Virus record (IMG/VR): IMGVR_UViG_3300021373_002801
Location: 1-64,000 of that record
Source: a virus
Reading direction: 5' to 3' (one strand)
Length of the DNA: 64,000 nt
The notes beneath the pieces are model-generated. The model was not told the origin of the DNA and ran no database searches. It was given only the letters and a program-made list of their open reading frames with translations. The translations under genes and the position numbers were made by a program. Shown here piece by piece: positions 18,455 to 27,781 of this stretch (positions are counted from its first letter, which is position 1; every line of letters starts with the position of its first letter).

Positions 18455-20446
18455 ATGGCAGAATTTAAACTAGGTAGAATTAGATTTGTATGGAAAAATA
18501 CTTGGACTACAACTACTCAATATTTTCAAGATGACGTAGTTGCCTACGGCGGAAAAATATATATTTGTGTTATAGGACATATTGCTTCTGCTGATTTCTT
18601 TACAGATTTTGATATTAGTCCTCCCAAATGGAATTTAGTAAGTGACGGCCAGGCTTGGAAAGGTGAATGGCAACCTCAAGTAGATTATATTGTTGATAAT
18701 ATTGTAAGGTACGGTGGAAGATTATACATTTGCCAAACTAAGCATACATCAGCAGCAGATTCAACAACCGGATTAGAAGCAGACATTGCTAATTGGCAAA
18801 TTTATGCAGAAAGTGTTGACTGGAAAGGTGATTGGTCAACAAGTTTTGACTATAAAGCCAACGACTTAGTAAAATACGGAGGCACAACTTATGTTTGTAA
18901 TCAAAATCATATTTCTTCATCTACAGTATCAGCAGGATTAGAAGCAGATCTAAGTAAATGGGATATTTTTAATCAAGGATTTGATTATAAAGGAACATGG
19001 ACTGCATCTGTAAGATATAAAGTTAATGACGTTGTAAAATTTGGTGCAAACACTTGGATTGCAACAGCATATCACACATCTTCAGCAGCATTTGCAACAG
19101 ATAGTAGCAATTGGACAAAATTTGTAGAAGGTTTCCAATACGAAGCACGATGGAGCGGACCAGCTTCATATCAACCTGGCGATATTGTATCATACGGCGG
19201 TAACCAATATATTGCAAAAACAGAAAATAGTGGACAGCGACCACCTACAAACAGCAGTGACTGGGATTTATTTTCTGAAGGTATTAGATTTATTGGACAG
19301 TGGGGAGATGACAGTACAAACTTTGAATATGAAATTGGAGATGTAGTTAGACACGGTGGATACACATATAAGGCAGTACAAGATCATACAGGACAACAAC
19401 CACCTAATACAACATACTGGCAACTTTTTAACACTGGTATAGATTGGCGAGGCGCCTGGCTAGACGACCAGGAATATTTCTTAGGTGATGTTGTACGATA
19501 CGGTGATAACTCATATATTTGTGTTTTAGGACATATATCAGAAGGTGACGACTTTTCAACAGTTGGTGATGCACCAGGCGGGTTTGACGGCGGTAATGAA
19601 AATTCAAGACCAGATCTAGATGCAACAGGTACATATTGGAACTTATTCAGTATTGGTAGCGAACAAAGTGTTCTTACAACAGCAGGTGATTTATTATACT
19701 ACGGTGGAGCAGGACCAACTAGATTACCTATCGGAACCGACGGACAAATATTACAAGTAGGTGATACTGGATATCCGGAATGGGCAACAATAAGTGATGC
19801 TGATGACGTCTATTACGTAGCAGAACATGGTTCAGACAAGCCAGCACCTGTGTATGGCAAAACAGTTGATCGTCCTTGGAGATCAATTAGATACGCCGCA
19901 CAGCAAGTAGAAAGAGGAACAAAAGCTTCTTCGGCTTGTAGGTTATTAGAATTAAATAGAAGATTTATTCAAAGAGAAATAGTTGAATGGACTGACTATC
20001 AAATTGCAAATGGCACATCACCGTTTACTACATCGTTTGTATACGATAGTGCAAAATGCGAAAGAGATATGGGATTAATTATCGATGCATTTATTTGGGA
20101 CTTGGCACACGGTGGTAATGTGAGATCTAGAGAAGCTGCATTGAAATATGTCAACGAACCAGGAAGTTTTTACGTATTAGGGCAAAAGGAAGAAACTGTG
20201 GCGGCAATAAATTACGGACTAACATTGATTGAAAAAGTGCTTGCACAAACAGCACCAGCAGTTAATTATCAAACTACAAACGGAGACAATTCTACAGCAA
20301 TAGTTGCACAGTATTTTGAATCTGCATTAGGAAGTGAAGATAATGTAGAATATGAAAGTACAGTGACTGGGGGCAGTTCGATTGTCGCAGTAAGCTCCGG
20401 CGGCGGCGGTGGATCCGGCGGTGGTGGTGGCGGAGGAGGCTACTAA
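18455..20446 (+). CDS. N-terminal half of a split giant adhesin: seven carbohydrate-binding-like repeats, polyglycine end (663 aa)
   Basis: Residues 1-400 hold seven CBM5/12-like repeats as in the 12843 protein. Next comes the entry to a beta-helix (VYYVAEHGSDKPAP..RPWRSIRYAAQQVE, about 450-485). The helix is then interrupted by a segment with the motif AKCERDMGLIIDAFIWDL (about residues 530-550), which recurs in the next protein. The chain ends in a glycine run and Tyr, and the stop overlaps the next start as TAATG. Together with the 20446 product it covers the layout of the single-chain paralogue at 12843. So the two chains probably form one fibre. A recent frameshift is less likely, because the glycine-rich end and coupled restart look designed. 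Confidence 0.7.
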   Translation: MAEFKLGRIRFVWKNTWTTTTQYFQDDVVAYGGKIYICVIGHIASADFFTDFDISPPKWNLVSDGQAWKGEWQPQVDYIVDNIVRYGGRLYICQTKHTSAADSTTGLEADIANWQIYAESVDWKGDWSTSFDYKANDLVKYGGTTYVCNQNHISSSTVSAGLEADLSKWDIFNQGFDYKGTWTASVRYKVNDVVKFGANTWIATAYHTSSAAFATDSSNWTKFVEGFQYEARWSGPASYQPGDIVSYGGNQYIAKTENSGQRPPTNSSDWDLFSEGIRFIGQWGDDSTNFEYEIGDVVRHGGYTYKAVQDHTGQQPPNTTYWQLFNTGIDWRGAWLDDQEYFLGDVVRYGDNSYICVLGHISEGDDFSTVGDAPGGFDGGNENSRPDLDATGTYWNLFSIGSEQSVLTTAGDLLYYGGAGPTRLPIGTDGQILQVGDTGYPEWATISDADDVYYVAEHGSDKPAPVYGKTVDRPWRSIRYAAQQVERGTKASSACRLLELNRRFIQREIVEWTDYQIANGTSPFTTSFVYDSAKCERDMGLIIDAFIWDLAHGGNVRSREAALKYVNEPGSFYVLGQKEETVAAINYGLTLIEKVLAQTAPAVNYQTTNGDNSTAIVAQYFESALGSEDNVEYESTVTGGSSIVAVSSGGGGGSGGGGGGGGY

Positions 20447-23400
20447 TGGCAACAATATTTGAAACAATTACAAGTTTAAACAAAATTATCACAGACGCTG
20501 TTACAGCTGGTGTAGCAACCGATATTCCATCAAGGATAATAAGAAATACATTAATAAAAGTAAGTACAGGAAAATACTACGAAGTACTTCCTATAATTGT
20601 GCCTGCAGAATGTTGTATCATTGGTGACGAATTACGTTCAACAAATGTACAACCTCGTAAAGCAAGTAATTCTAGTTTGACACCTACAACAGATTTTAAT
20701 TATACCTATCATAGTCTTTCTCGCATAGAAGCTGTTATAGGCGATATTGTAAGCGGTGTATCAGTGACTCCGACAACTGGTAACACTCGAACACAAGTCA
20801 GAAGCTGGCCGTATGCAGAAACAGAAGGACCTAAAAAAGCTGCAAAGCAACTTGCAAGAACAATTAGAAGAAGAGTAGATATTGGTTTAGCAGATAAGTT
20901 TGAAGCAAATTTAACACCTTCTTATGATATGGATGATCCTAATTACGGTTATGCAAGAGAAGCATTAAAATTAAATAAAAAGTTTTTACAAGAAGAAGTA
21001 ATTGCATACATTAAAGCTAACTATCCAAATTTAAATTATAGCAGAACCAAATGTAAACAAGATACAGGTTTTGTAATTGATGCGATAGGATATGATTTAA
21101 CTTATGGTGGAAATTGGCAAACTGTTAGAGCCGGCGAAGCATATTACGAAGGAACTAATTTACAAATTAATTCAAGTGAAAAAACTGCAACTGTTGCAGC
21201 CTACGGATATCTAAAAAGTATAGCACAAAGTGTGAGTAGAAATACTCCAGTGACTCCTGTATTAAATACTGTGACAACACAACTAACTCCTCCAAAAGTA
21301 GGATCTGTAGCAGCCGCAACTACTATTGCTGGGTTGTTTGATGACTTTATTAATATTGTTAATACTGGATCAGGAGCTGAAACTATTGTTTATCCTCCAT
21401 TAACTAATGTAAGTCAATCATTACAAGATGCAAGTTTAACATTAGTTAACGCCAAAGCATCTGTACAAAAAACAACAATAGATTTTATTAACGGACATTT
21501 TGGAAATTTCCAATATAATAGTGCAAAGTGTCGTAGAGATTTAGATAATATTATCACAGATACATCTTATGATGTTGCATTAGGCACAAATTATAATGCA
21601 GTATTTAATGGCAGAGCATACAATAGACCTAATAATAATTATAATTTACAAACACAAAGAATAGAAACAGTTGGTGCAATTAGAAATGCAAGAGATGAGT
21701 TGAAAATTAGTGTTACTACTGACGGTTCATCAGCAGTAGGTTCAAGCAATGCAAGTACAAGAATACAAACAGCTTATGATGAAATTGTTGACATGATAAA
21801 CAATGGCCTTGATGCAGAAAATGCATTAAGTTTTCCAAGCCCTACTGGCGTAGATCAAAATAGAGTTGATGCAAAAGATAATCTTATTGCAAACAGAACT
21901 TTTATACAAGAAGATACAGTAGCATATGTTAATAATACCTACGGATCATTAGTATACAATGAAGGCAAGTGTAAACGTGATGTTGGTTACATTGTTGATG
22001 CTTTGTGTTATGATATATTATATGGCGGAACACAAGCCACTACAAGAATTGCAGAAAGTTATTTTGTTGACGGTAATACTCAAGTTTACGGTCAAGAAAC
22101 AGAAACTGTTGCTGCATACAACCATGCAAAAAGTATTATCGGAGACATTGTAAAAGAAGTAAGTGTAACAGCTCAAAGCGGACATACAGAGCTTCAAACA
22201 ACACCCGGTACTCCTGCAACTGCAACAGAAGAAACAGAACTGGATGCAAAAATTGATATTATTACTGCGGCAATCACTGCTGGTAATTTAAACAGTTTGC
22301 CTGCTCCTGTCTATCCTAGTATTACATGGGCAGATGCAGAATACGAAGTGGCACATTCAAATATTTTAAGCGATAAACAAGATGTAATTACAAGTACAAT
22401 ACAGTTTATTAATACAACTTATAATACAACATTTAATTATAATCAAGCTAAGTGTTCAAGAGATATCGGTTTGCTTATAGATGCAGCACGATATGATTTT
22501 ATGCTAGGAACAAATTTTGCTAGTATTAATGCTGGTTTAAGTTATTTGAGAGCTCCTAGCAAAAAAGTATTAGGATTACAAAAAGATGCGACACTAGCGG
22601 CTAACGAATATGTTCGTACACAATTAGTCGCAGCAGTAGCAGGAAATGCAACAGCAGTAGCCGGAATAAACGATGGATGGGATTGGATACAAGACATTAT
22701 CTTTAGTGGTAGTAACGAAGGAAGCATAAACCAGACAACTGACATAGAGGCTTATAATGCCATAAGGCAATTAGAGCTAAACAAAGAATTTATAGTAGAT
22801 GAAGCACTAGCATTTGTAGATAACAAGTTTAAAGATACTGTACTAGGTATGGTAATGACCGAAGAGCTTGGACCTCCGGTTGTAGACGGACAATTTATTA
22901 TCAGCGACACAAGTTGGATGTTTGAAGGCATGCCAATTAAATTTACAGCAGGAGATGACAGTTCTGATTCTGTAGAAAATGCTAATTTAGTTGAAGATCA
23001 AACATACTACGTAAAGCATATTTATAGTTCTACAAACTTTAGTATAAGCGAAACACAGTACGGCACACTATACTCAACTACAAATTGGGGTCAAGGATTC
23101 CAGGTTGAGAAAGTTTATAATTATAATCGTGCTTTATGTCAACGTGATGTAAGAGAACATATTGATGCAATCAAATGGGATATGACTTGGCCACAAGAAC
23201 AATTTAGGACTTATAATAAATTTGGCTTTGACGTATCACTTTACTTACCAGGCATGTATAGAACAAATCTTGGAGCAAGGTATTATGTTAATAGTGTAAT
23301 CGGATCACAAGAAGAAGATTTCTATTACCTACGTAACGGAACTGGTTTGAGATTGCAAACATTGGAAGGCCTACAGGGAGATCTTGGACCTGCAAATACT

Positions 23401-26400
23401 TATGGCACAAGCCGACCAACAGCGGGTGCTTATGCATCGTTGGATCCAGGTTGGGGACCAGACGATACAAGAGTCTGGATTACAGCACGTTCACCGTATG
23501 TACAAAACTGTACAACATTTGGTTATGCAGCAGTTGGTCAAAAAATTGATGGCGCATTACATAACGGCGGCAACGATTCGATTGTTAGCAACGACTTTAC
23601 ACAAGTTATATCAGATGGTATAGGTGCATGGATTACAAACAACGGTAGAGGCGAACTTGTTTCGGTGTTTACATATTACTCACATGTAGGTTATTTGTGT
23701 GAGGCAGGCGGACGTATGAGAGCTACAAACGGAAACAACTCATATGGTAAATTTGGATCAGTTGCAGAAGGAGTAGATGCTGAAGAAACTCCAGTTACAG
23801 CAATAGTTGACAACGAGAAACAATATAGAGCAGTCATTGCTAATGTGTTTACAGATGCTGCAAATGAAATACTACAATTAGAATATTCACATGCAGGAAA
23901 TGATTATACCGAAGCACAAATAGATATATTTGGTGTAGGTGACAGTGAAACTCTAGTACAAGATGAATTTAGAGATCAAGGTGTCAATCAAGTAAGAATT
24001 ATTGAAGTAGATGATTCTACAGGAAATCCAGATGCAACAGCAGGTGGTAGTGGGTATTTACAAGTTACAAACACTGCACAGACTGGTGATTCAACTAGCT
24101 TAACAATAGCAGCTACTGACGGTAGTGCAAGTAGTGCATACATAGGCATGAAACTTTATATTACTTCAGGTGCAGGAGTTGGATTGTTTGGTATTGTAGA
24201 TACATACAATTCAGGATCTAAAGTTGCAACTGTTGTAAAAGAATCAGATGGTACAGCAGGTTGGGATCACGTTGTTCCAGGAACAACATTTGTATCTCCT
24301 AATAGTTCATCAATTTACTTGATTGAACCTAGATTGTCATTTACTGGGCCATCTAGAACAGACACTACACACACTATTACTAGTGATGTTTGGAACGATG
24401 TAAAATTTGTTGAAACATCTGCACAATATAATAATCAAAGTGTTACAACACAAAGTGACGGGGTAAATGCTACATTTGATGTTGTTAGAAATGGTTCAAA
24501 ATATTACGTATCATTAAATTCAGGCGGAACAGGCTACACTAGATTAGATACTGTTACAATACCTGGAACTAGTGTAGGCGGAGCAACTACAACTAACGAT
24601 ATAACAATAACAATTACAACAGTGAATAGTTCGACCGGTGCTATTGAAGAATTTGACATTGATGGAACAGGACAAAAAGGTGTATATGTTGCACTACCAG
24701 ATGGCGGAACAGGAGCACAAACATCAATAGACGGTGCTACTTGGACAAGTTCAACATTGGCAACTAGTGCAGATTATAAACGTGTAAGCAACGGTTTGAT
24801 AGATGATGGTTCAACTACATTCAAACAAAGTTATGCAATAGCAGTTGGGATTACAGGCGGAGCAACAGTTGTAAACTATAGTTTAAATGGTACAAGTTGG
24901 ACTGCACCTGGATCACAACCTTCGCTTACAGCGGCAACATATGCTGATACAGCATTTGGACAGATTAATTCAAATACTGGTAGATTCATAATTATTGGTG
25001 ATGGCGACAGAGATGTTTCATACTCAGATGATGGTGGCGCTTCCTGGACAACAACTTCAAACGCTTTACCTAGCACAGGATTTAGTTCCGTAGCTTACGG
25101 GCAAGGAAAGTTCGTTGCTGTAAAACGTGCAGCACAAAATGTTGCATACTCAACAGACGGTGTTACTTGGACTGAAGTTGCATCAGGTCTCCCTGCAGCA
25201 GATGATTGGGAAGATATAACATACGGTAAAGGTAGATTCTTTGCTATTGCAACTGACACAAGAAATGGTGCATTTAGTTTAGATGCAGGAGCAACTTGGA
25301 CACAACAAGCCATTACAACAGGCGGCTCTAACACAGCAACACCAAAACGTATTGCTTACGGACAAGGTGTATTTGTTGTTACAACAACTGACACTAACGA
25401 GCTATCATATAGCGAAGATGGTGTATACTGGCCTACTCCTTATGCAATTACAGGTGCAACATATACAGGTGGACTAAATGCAGTTGGATTTGGAAATAAT
25501 AATAGTGATCCAAAATTTGTAGCTATACAAACAGGAACAACTACAGCAGTTGGTAACTTTAACATAGGCTGTACTACAAAAGCTAGAGCTAGTGTTGCAA
25601 ACCAAAAAATATTCGCAGCAAGAATTACAGAGCCAGGATCAGGTTATGGAAGCACTGCACCTACAATGACTATAACTGATCCAAACAATATTAACGAGGC
25701 ATTATTTACTGTTAGATTAAACAACGGTATATTAGGACAGCCAACATTTATTGCTAGAGGTAATGGTTTCATATCAGCTAGTGGTGAAATAAACACAGAC
25801 AACAGCAATGGTTTTGCTGATTTCCTACAAGACGGACAATTTGTTGCAGTTAGACAACTATCAGCTGTTCCTGTAAATGGTTCAAACGTTGTGTTTGATA
25901 GCTTACCGGGGACTGTATTTAAACTTGTTAACGTAGTTAGTAGAGTTGGTACAAAAGACGGTTCTTATACTGCATTCTTACAATTATCACCTAATATGGA
26001 AATTGAAGATGCTGTACCTAACGGTGACGGTGTTACTATGCGTATTAGATTTAGTCAGGTACGTCTAACAGGACACGACTTCTTAGATATTGGTACAGGA
26101 AACTTTGACGATACAAATTATCCGAATAATGTTTACGGAGATCCAGTTAATACTCCATCGCAGTTAAATGAAACAGTAGCATCGAACGGTGGTAGGGTAT
26201 TCTTTACAAGTACTGACCAAGATGGTAACTTTAGAGTGGGCGATTTGTTTAGTATTGAACAGGCAACAGGTGTTGCGACATTGAATGCAGATGCATTTAA
26301 CATTGCAGGACTTCAAGAATTATCACTAGGTGAAGTTACACTAGGCGGAAACTCTGCAAGTGTTACAGAATTTAGTACAGATCCTTTCTTTACTGCAAAC

Positions 26401-26628
26401 AGTGATAATATTGTACCTACGCAACGTGCAATTAAATCATATATTGAGGCACAAATTGGTGGTGGTGGTGCATCACTAGTAGTTAACAGTGTAACAGCTG
26501 GCGACATCTTTATTAATAGTACACAAATTACTACGGTAAGTGGCGCAACGATAAATATAAAAGCAAATGTAAACTTTACAAAAAGTGTATTAGGTTTACC
26601 ACTGGCTTATAATTACTTTTTAAGATAG
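20446..26628 (+). CDS. C-terminal half of a split giant adhesin: Cys-Arg-Asp repeats, beta-helix, Asp-box repeats (2060 aa)
   Basis: The start at the TAATG overlap is coupled to the previous gene. Early residues continue the beta-helix missing from the 663-aa chain (IKVSTGKYYEVLPIIVPAECCIIGDEL, about 38-65). Five repeats with the motif KC.RD.G..IDA..YD lie near residues 200, 360, 506, 667 and 895, each followed by Gly- and Tyr-rich sequence. The HNGGNDSIVSNDFTQVISDG block is near 1038. Asp-box repeats (SIDGATW, YSDDGGASW, YSTDGVTW, YSEDGVYW) fill about 1425-1660. The C-terminus has GHDFLDIGTGNF, DQDGNFRVGDLF and TQRAIKSYI. Probably a receptor-binding virion protein; glycan binding is an inference from the repeats. 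Confidence 0.7.
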   Translation: MATIFETITSLNKIITDAVTAGVATDIPSRIIRNTLIKVSTGKYYEVLPIIVPAECCIIGDELRSTNVQPRKASNSSLTPTTDFNYTYHSLSRIEAVIGDIVSGVSVTPTTGNTRTQVRSWPYAETEGPKKAAKQLARTIRRRVDIGLADKFEANLTPSYDMDDPNYGYAREALKLNKKFLQEEVIAYIKANYPNLNYSRTKCKQDTGFVIDAIGYDLTYGGNWQTVRAGEAYYEGTNLQINSSEKTATVAAYGYLKSIAQSVSRNTPVTPVLNTVTTQLTPPKVGSVAAATTIAGLFDDFINIVNTGSGAETIVYPPLTNVSQSLQDASLTLVNAKASVQKTTIDFINGHFGNFQYNSAKCRRDLDNIITDTSYDVALGTNYNAVFNGRAYNRPNNNYNLQTQRIETVGAIRNARDELKISVTTDGSSAVGSSNASTRIQTAYDEIVDMINNGLDAENALSFPSPTGVDQNRVDAKDNLIANRTFIQEDTVAYVNNTYGSLVYNEGKCKRDVGYIVDALCYDILYGGTQATTRIAESYFVDGNTQVYGQETETVAAYNHAKSIIGDIVKEVSVTAQSGHTELQTTPGTPATATEETELDAKIDIITAAITAGNLNSLPAPVYPSITWADAEYEVAHSNILSDKQDVITSTIQFINTTYNTTFNYNQAKCSRDIGLLIDAARYDFMLGTNFASINAGLSYLRAPSKKVLGLQKDATLAANEYVRTQLVAAVAGNATAVAGINDGWDWIQDIIFSGSNEGSINQTTDIEAYNAIRQLELNKEFIVDEALAFVDNKFKDTVLGMVMTEELGPPVVDGQFIISDTSWMFEGMPIKFTAGDDSSDSVENANLVEDQTYYVKHIYSSTNFSISETQYGTLYSTTNWGQGFQVEKVYNYNRALCQRDVREHIDAIKWDMTWPQEQFRTYNKFGFDVSLYLPGMYRTNLGARYYVNSVIGSQEEDFYYLRNGTGLRLQTLEGLQGDLGPANTYGTSRPTAGAYASLDPGWGPDDTRVWITARSPYVQNCTTFGYAAVGQKIDGALHNGGNDSIVSNDFTQVISDGIGAWITNNGRGELVSVFTYYSHVGYLCEAGGRMRATNGNNSYGKFGSVAEGVDAEETPVTAIVDNEKQYRAVIANVFTDAANEILQLEYSHAGNDYTEAQIDIFGVGDSETLVQDEFRDQGVNQVRIIEVDDSTGNPDATAGGSGYLQVTNTAQTGDSTSLTIAATDGSASSAYIGMKLYITSGAGVGLFGIVDTYNSGSKVATVVKESDGTAGWDHVVPGTTFVSPNSSSIYLIEPRLSFTGPSRTDTTHTITSDVWNDVKFVETSAQYNNQSVTTQSDGVNATFDVVRNGSKYYVSLNSGGTGYTRLDTVTIPGTSVGGATTTNDITITITTVNSSTGAIEEFDIDGTGQKGVYVALPDGGTGAQTSIDGATWTSSTLATSADYKRVSNGLIDDGSTTFKQSYAIAVGITGGATVVNYSLNGTSWTAPGSQPSLTAATYADTAFGQINSNTGRFIIIGDGDRDVSYSDDGGASWTTTSNALPSTGFSSVAYGQGKFVAVKRAAQNVAYSTDGVTWTEVASGLPAADDWEDITYGKGRFFAIATDTRNGAFSLDAGATWTQQAITTGGSNTATPKRIAYGQGVFVVTTTDTNELSYSEDGVYWPTPYAITGATYTGGLNAVGFGNNNSDPKFVAIQTGTTTAVGNFNIGCTTKARASVANQKIFAARITEPGSGYGSTAPTMTITDPNNINEALFTVRLNNGILGQPTFIARGNGFISASGEINTDNSNGFADFLQDGQFVAVRQLSAVPVNGSNVVFDSLPGTVFKLVNVVSRVGTKDGSYTAFLQLSPNMEIEDAVPNGDGVTMRIRFSQVRLTGHDFLDIGTGNFDDTNYPNNVYGDPVNTPSQLNETVASNGGRVFFTSTDQDGNFRVGDLFSIEQATGVATLNADAFNIAGLQELSLGEVTLGGNSASVTEFSTDPFFTANSDNIVPTQRAIKSYIEAQIGGGGASLVVNSVTAGDIFINSTQITTVSGATINIKANVNFTKSVLGLPLAYNYFLR

Positions 26629-26640
26629 GAGAAAAAAGAA

Positions 26641-26964
26641 ATGGCAACAGGAATATTAGGTACACCGGCAGATATGCCGGCAACCACAAACACCACAATC
26701 TATACTGTACCAGCTGACAATTTTGCTATTGTATCTATTAATGTTACAAATAGAGCAGGAAGTACACGTGATGTACGTATTGCACTAGCAGCAAGTGATA
26801 CACCAACTGATGCTGAATGGATAGAATACGATACAGAAATAGTTGCAAACGGTACACTTGAGCGTAGCGGTATTGTTTTAGATGCAACAAAAAAAGTTGT
26901 AGCATACGTAAACAGTACAGATGTAACTGTCATGGTGTATGGTATAGAAACAGCGACAGCGTAA
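26641..26964 (+). CDS. Small beta-rich virion protein (107 aa)
   Basis: A 107-aa protein with the layout of the other small fibre-associated proteins (TTIYTVPADNFAIVSINVTNRAGSTRDVRIAL at the start, a VMVYGIE strand at the end). AGGAGAAAA precedes the ATG. It sits between the split giant adhesin and the S74 fibre protein. The fold is probably a single beta-sandwich; the function is probably a structural joint. Similarity to the 3368 protein is by pattern, not by strong identity. Confidence 0.6.
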   Translation: MATGILGTPADMPATTNTTIYTVPADNFAIVSINVTNRAGSTRDVRIALAASDTPTDAEWIEYDTEIVANGTLERSGIVLDATKKVVAYVNSTDVTVMVYGIETATA

Positions 26965-26974
26965 GGAGCAAATA

Positions 26975-27781
26975 ATGCGTAGAATAACAACAGGTATAGT
27001 AGGCGGACCAATATTAGGACAGTTATCAGCTTTCCAAAATAACGTTTCTGGTGTTGTTACTAACCAAGATATTACTTTGTCTCCAAGCGGAACTGGTATA
27101 GTAAAAGTGAATTCACATTTACAGTTGCAAGGCCAAGCGGATTTAAGACTAGGTGATGCAGATAGTACACATTATGTAGGCTTTCAGGCAGAATCATCTA
27201 TATCTACAAGTGTAGTTTATACAATGCCAGCAACAGGCCAATCAGCTGGTTACGTACTACAAACTGACGGTAGTGGTGTACTAAGTTGGACAAGCCCGGC
27301 TCTAGACATTACTGATCAAGTAGCTGCTACAGCAACATACTATCCTGCTATACTAAGTGCTACTAGCGGCGAAACAACTGTTTTAAACACATCAAGTTCT
27401 AAGCTAACATTCCAACCAAGTACAGGTAATTTTACAGTTTCAGGACAGGTAAGTGGCGGCAGTGCATCGTTTACAAACAATATGAGTGCAGGATCAATTA
27501 CTGAAACATCAAGTATTGTGTTAAAAGAAAATATAACTCCTATCGAAGACGCACTTGATGCAATATTAAAACTTACTGGAAAAGTATACGATCGTAAAGA
27601 CGGAAGTTCATACAACGAAGTTGGGTTAATTGCAGAAGAAGTTAACGAAGTAATACCAAATGTTGTAAAGAAAGACGCAAAAGGAAACACAGAATCTATA
27701 TACTATTCTAGGTTAAGTGCATATTTAATTGAAGCAGTGAAGGCACTAAAGACTGAAGTAGATAGCTTAAAAGGAAAATAA
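26975..27781 (+). CDS. Fibre protein with C-terminal peptidase S74 intramolecular chaperone domain
   Basis: A 268-aa protein. The first part holds one fibre repeat (DITLSPSGTGIVKV) and phage-fibre beta sequence with LQTDGSGVLSWTSP. From about residue 180 the sequence becomes a peptidase S74 domain: SSIVLKENITPIEDALDAILKL, then VGLIAEEVNEVIPNVV and a C-terminal helix. S74 domains trimerise tail spikes and fibres, then cut themselves off using a Ser-Lys pair spaced five apart; the first Ser of SSIVLK and its Lys fit that spacing. The usual Asp and Arg of the S-D-x-R-x-K motif are replaced. A start AAGGAG ribosome site is clear. The three adhesin genes follow without gaps. Confidence 0.82.
   Translation: MRRITTGIVGGPILGQLSAFQNNVSGVVTNQDITLSPSGTGIVKVNSHLQLQGQADLRLGDADSTHYVGFQAESSISTSVVYTMPATGQSAGYVLQTDGSGVLSWTSPALDITDQVAATATYYPAILSATSGETTVLNTSSSKLTFQPSTGNFTVSGQVSGGSASFTNNMSAGSITETSSIVLKENITPIEDALDAILKLTGKVYDRKDGSSYNEVGLIAEEVNEVIPNVVKKDAKGNTESIYYSRLSAYLIEAVKALKTEVDSLKGK

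Noticed and set aside
20400-20460. Programmed frameshift joining the 663-aa and 2060-aa proteins
   Set aside because: The offset is -1 and the second frame is open for some codons upstream, but there is no X-XXY-YYZ heptamer or following pseudoknot that I can see; the TAATG overlap explains expression well enough.
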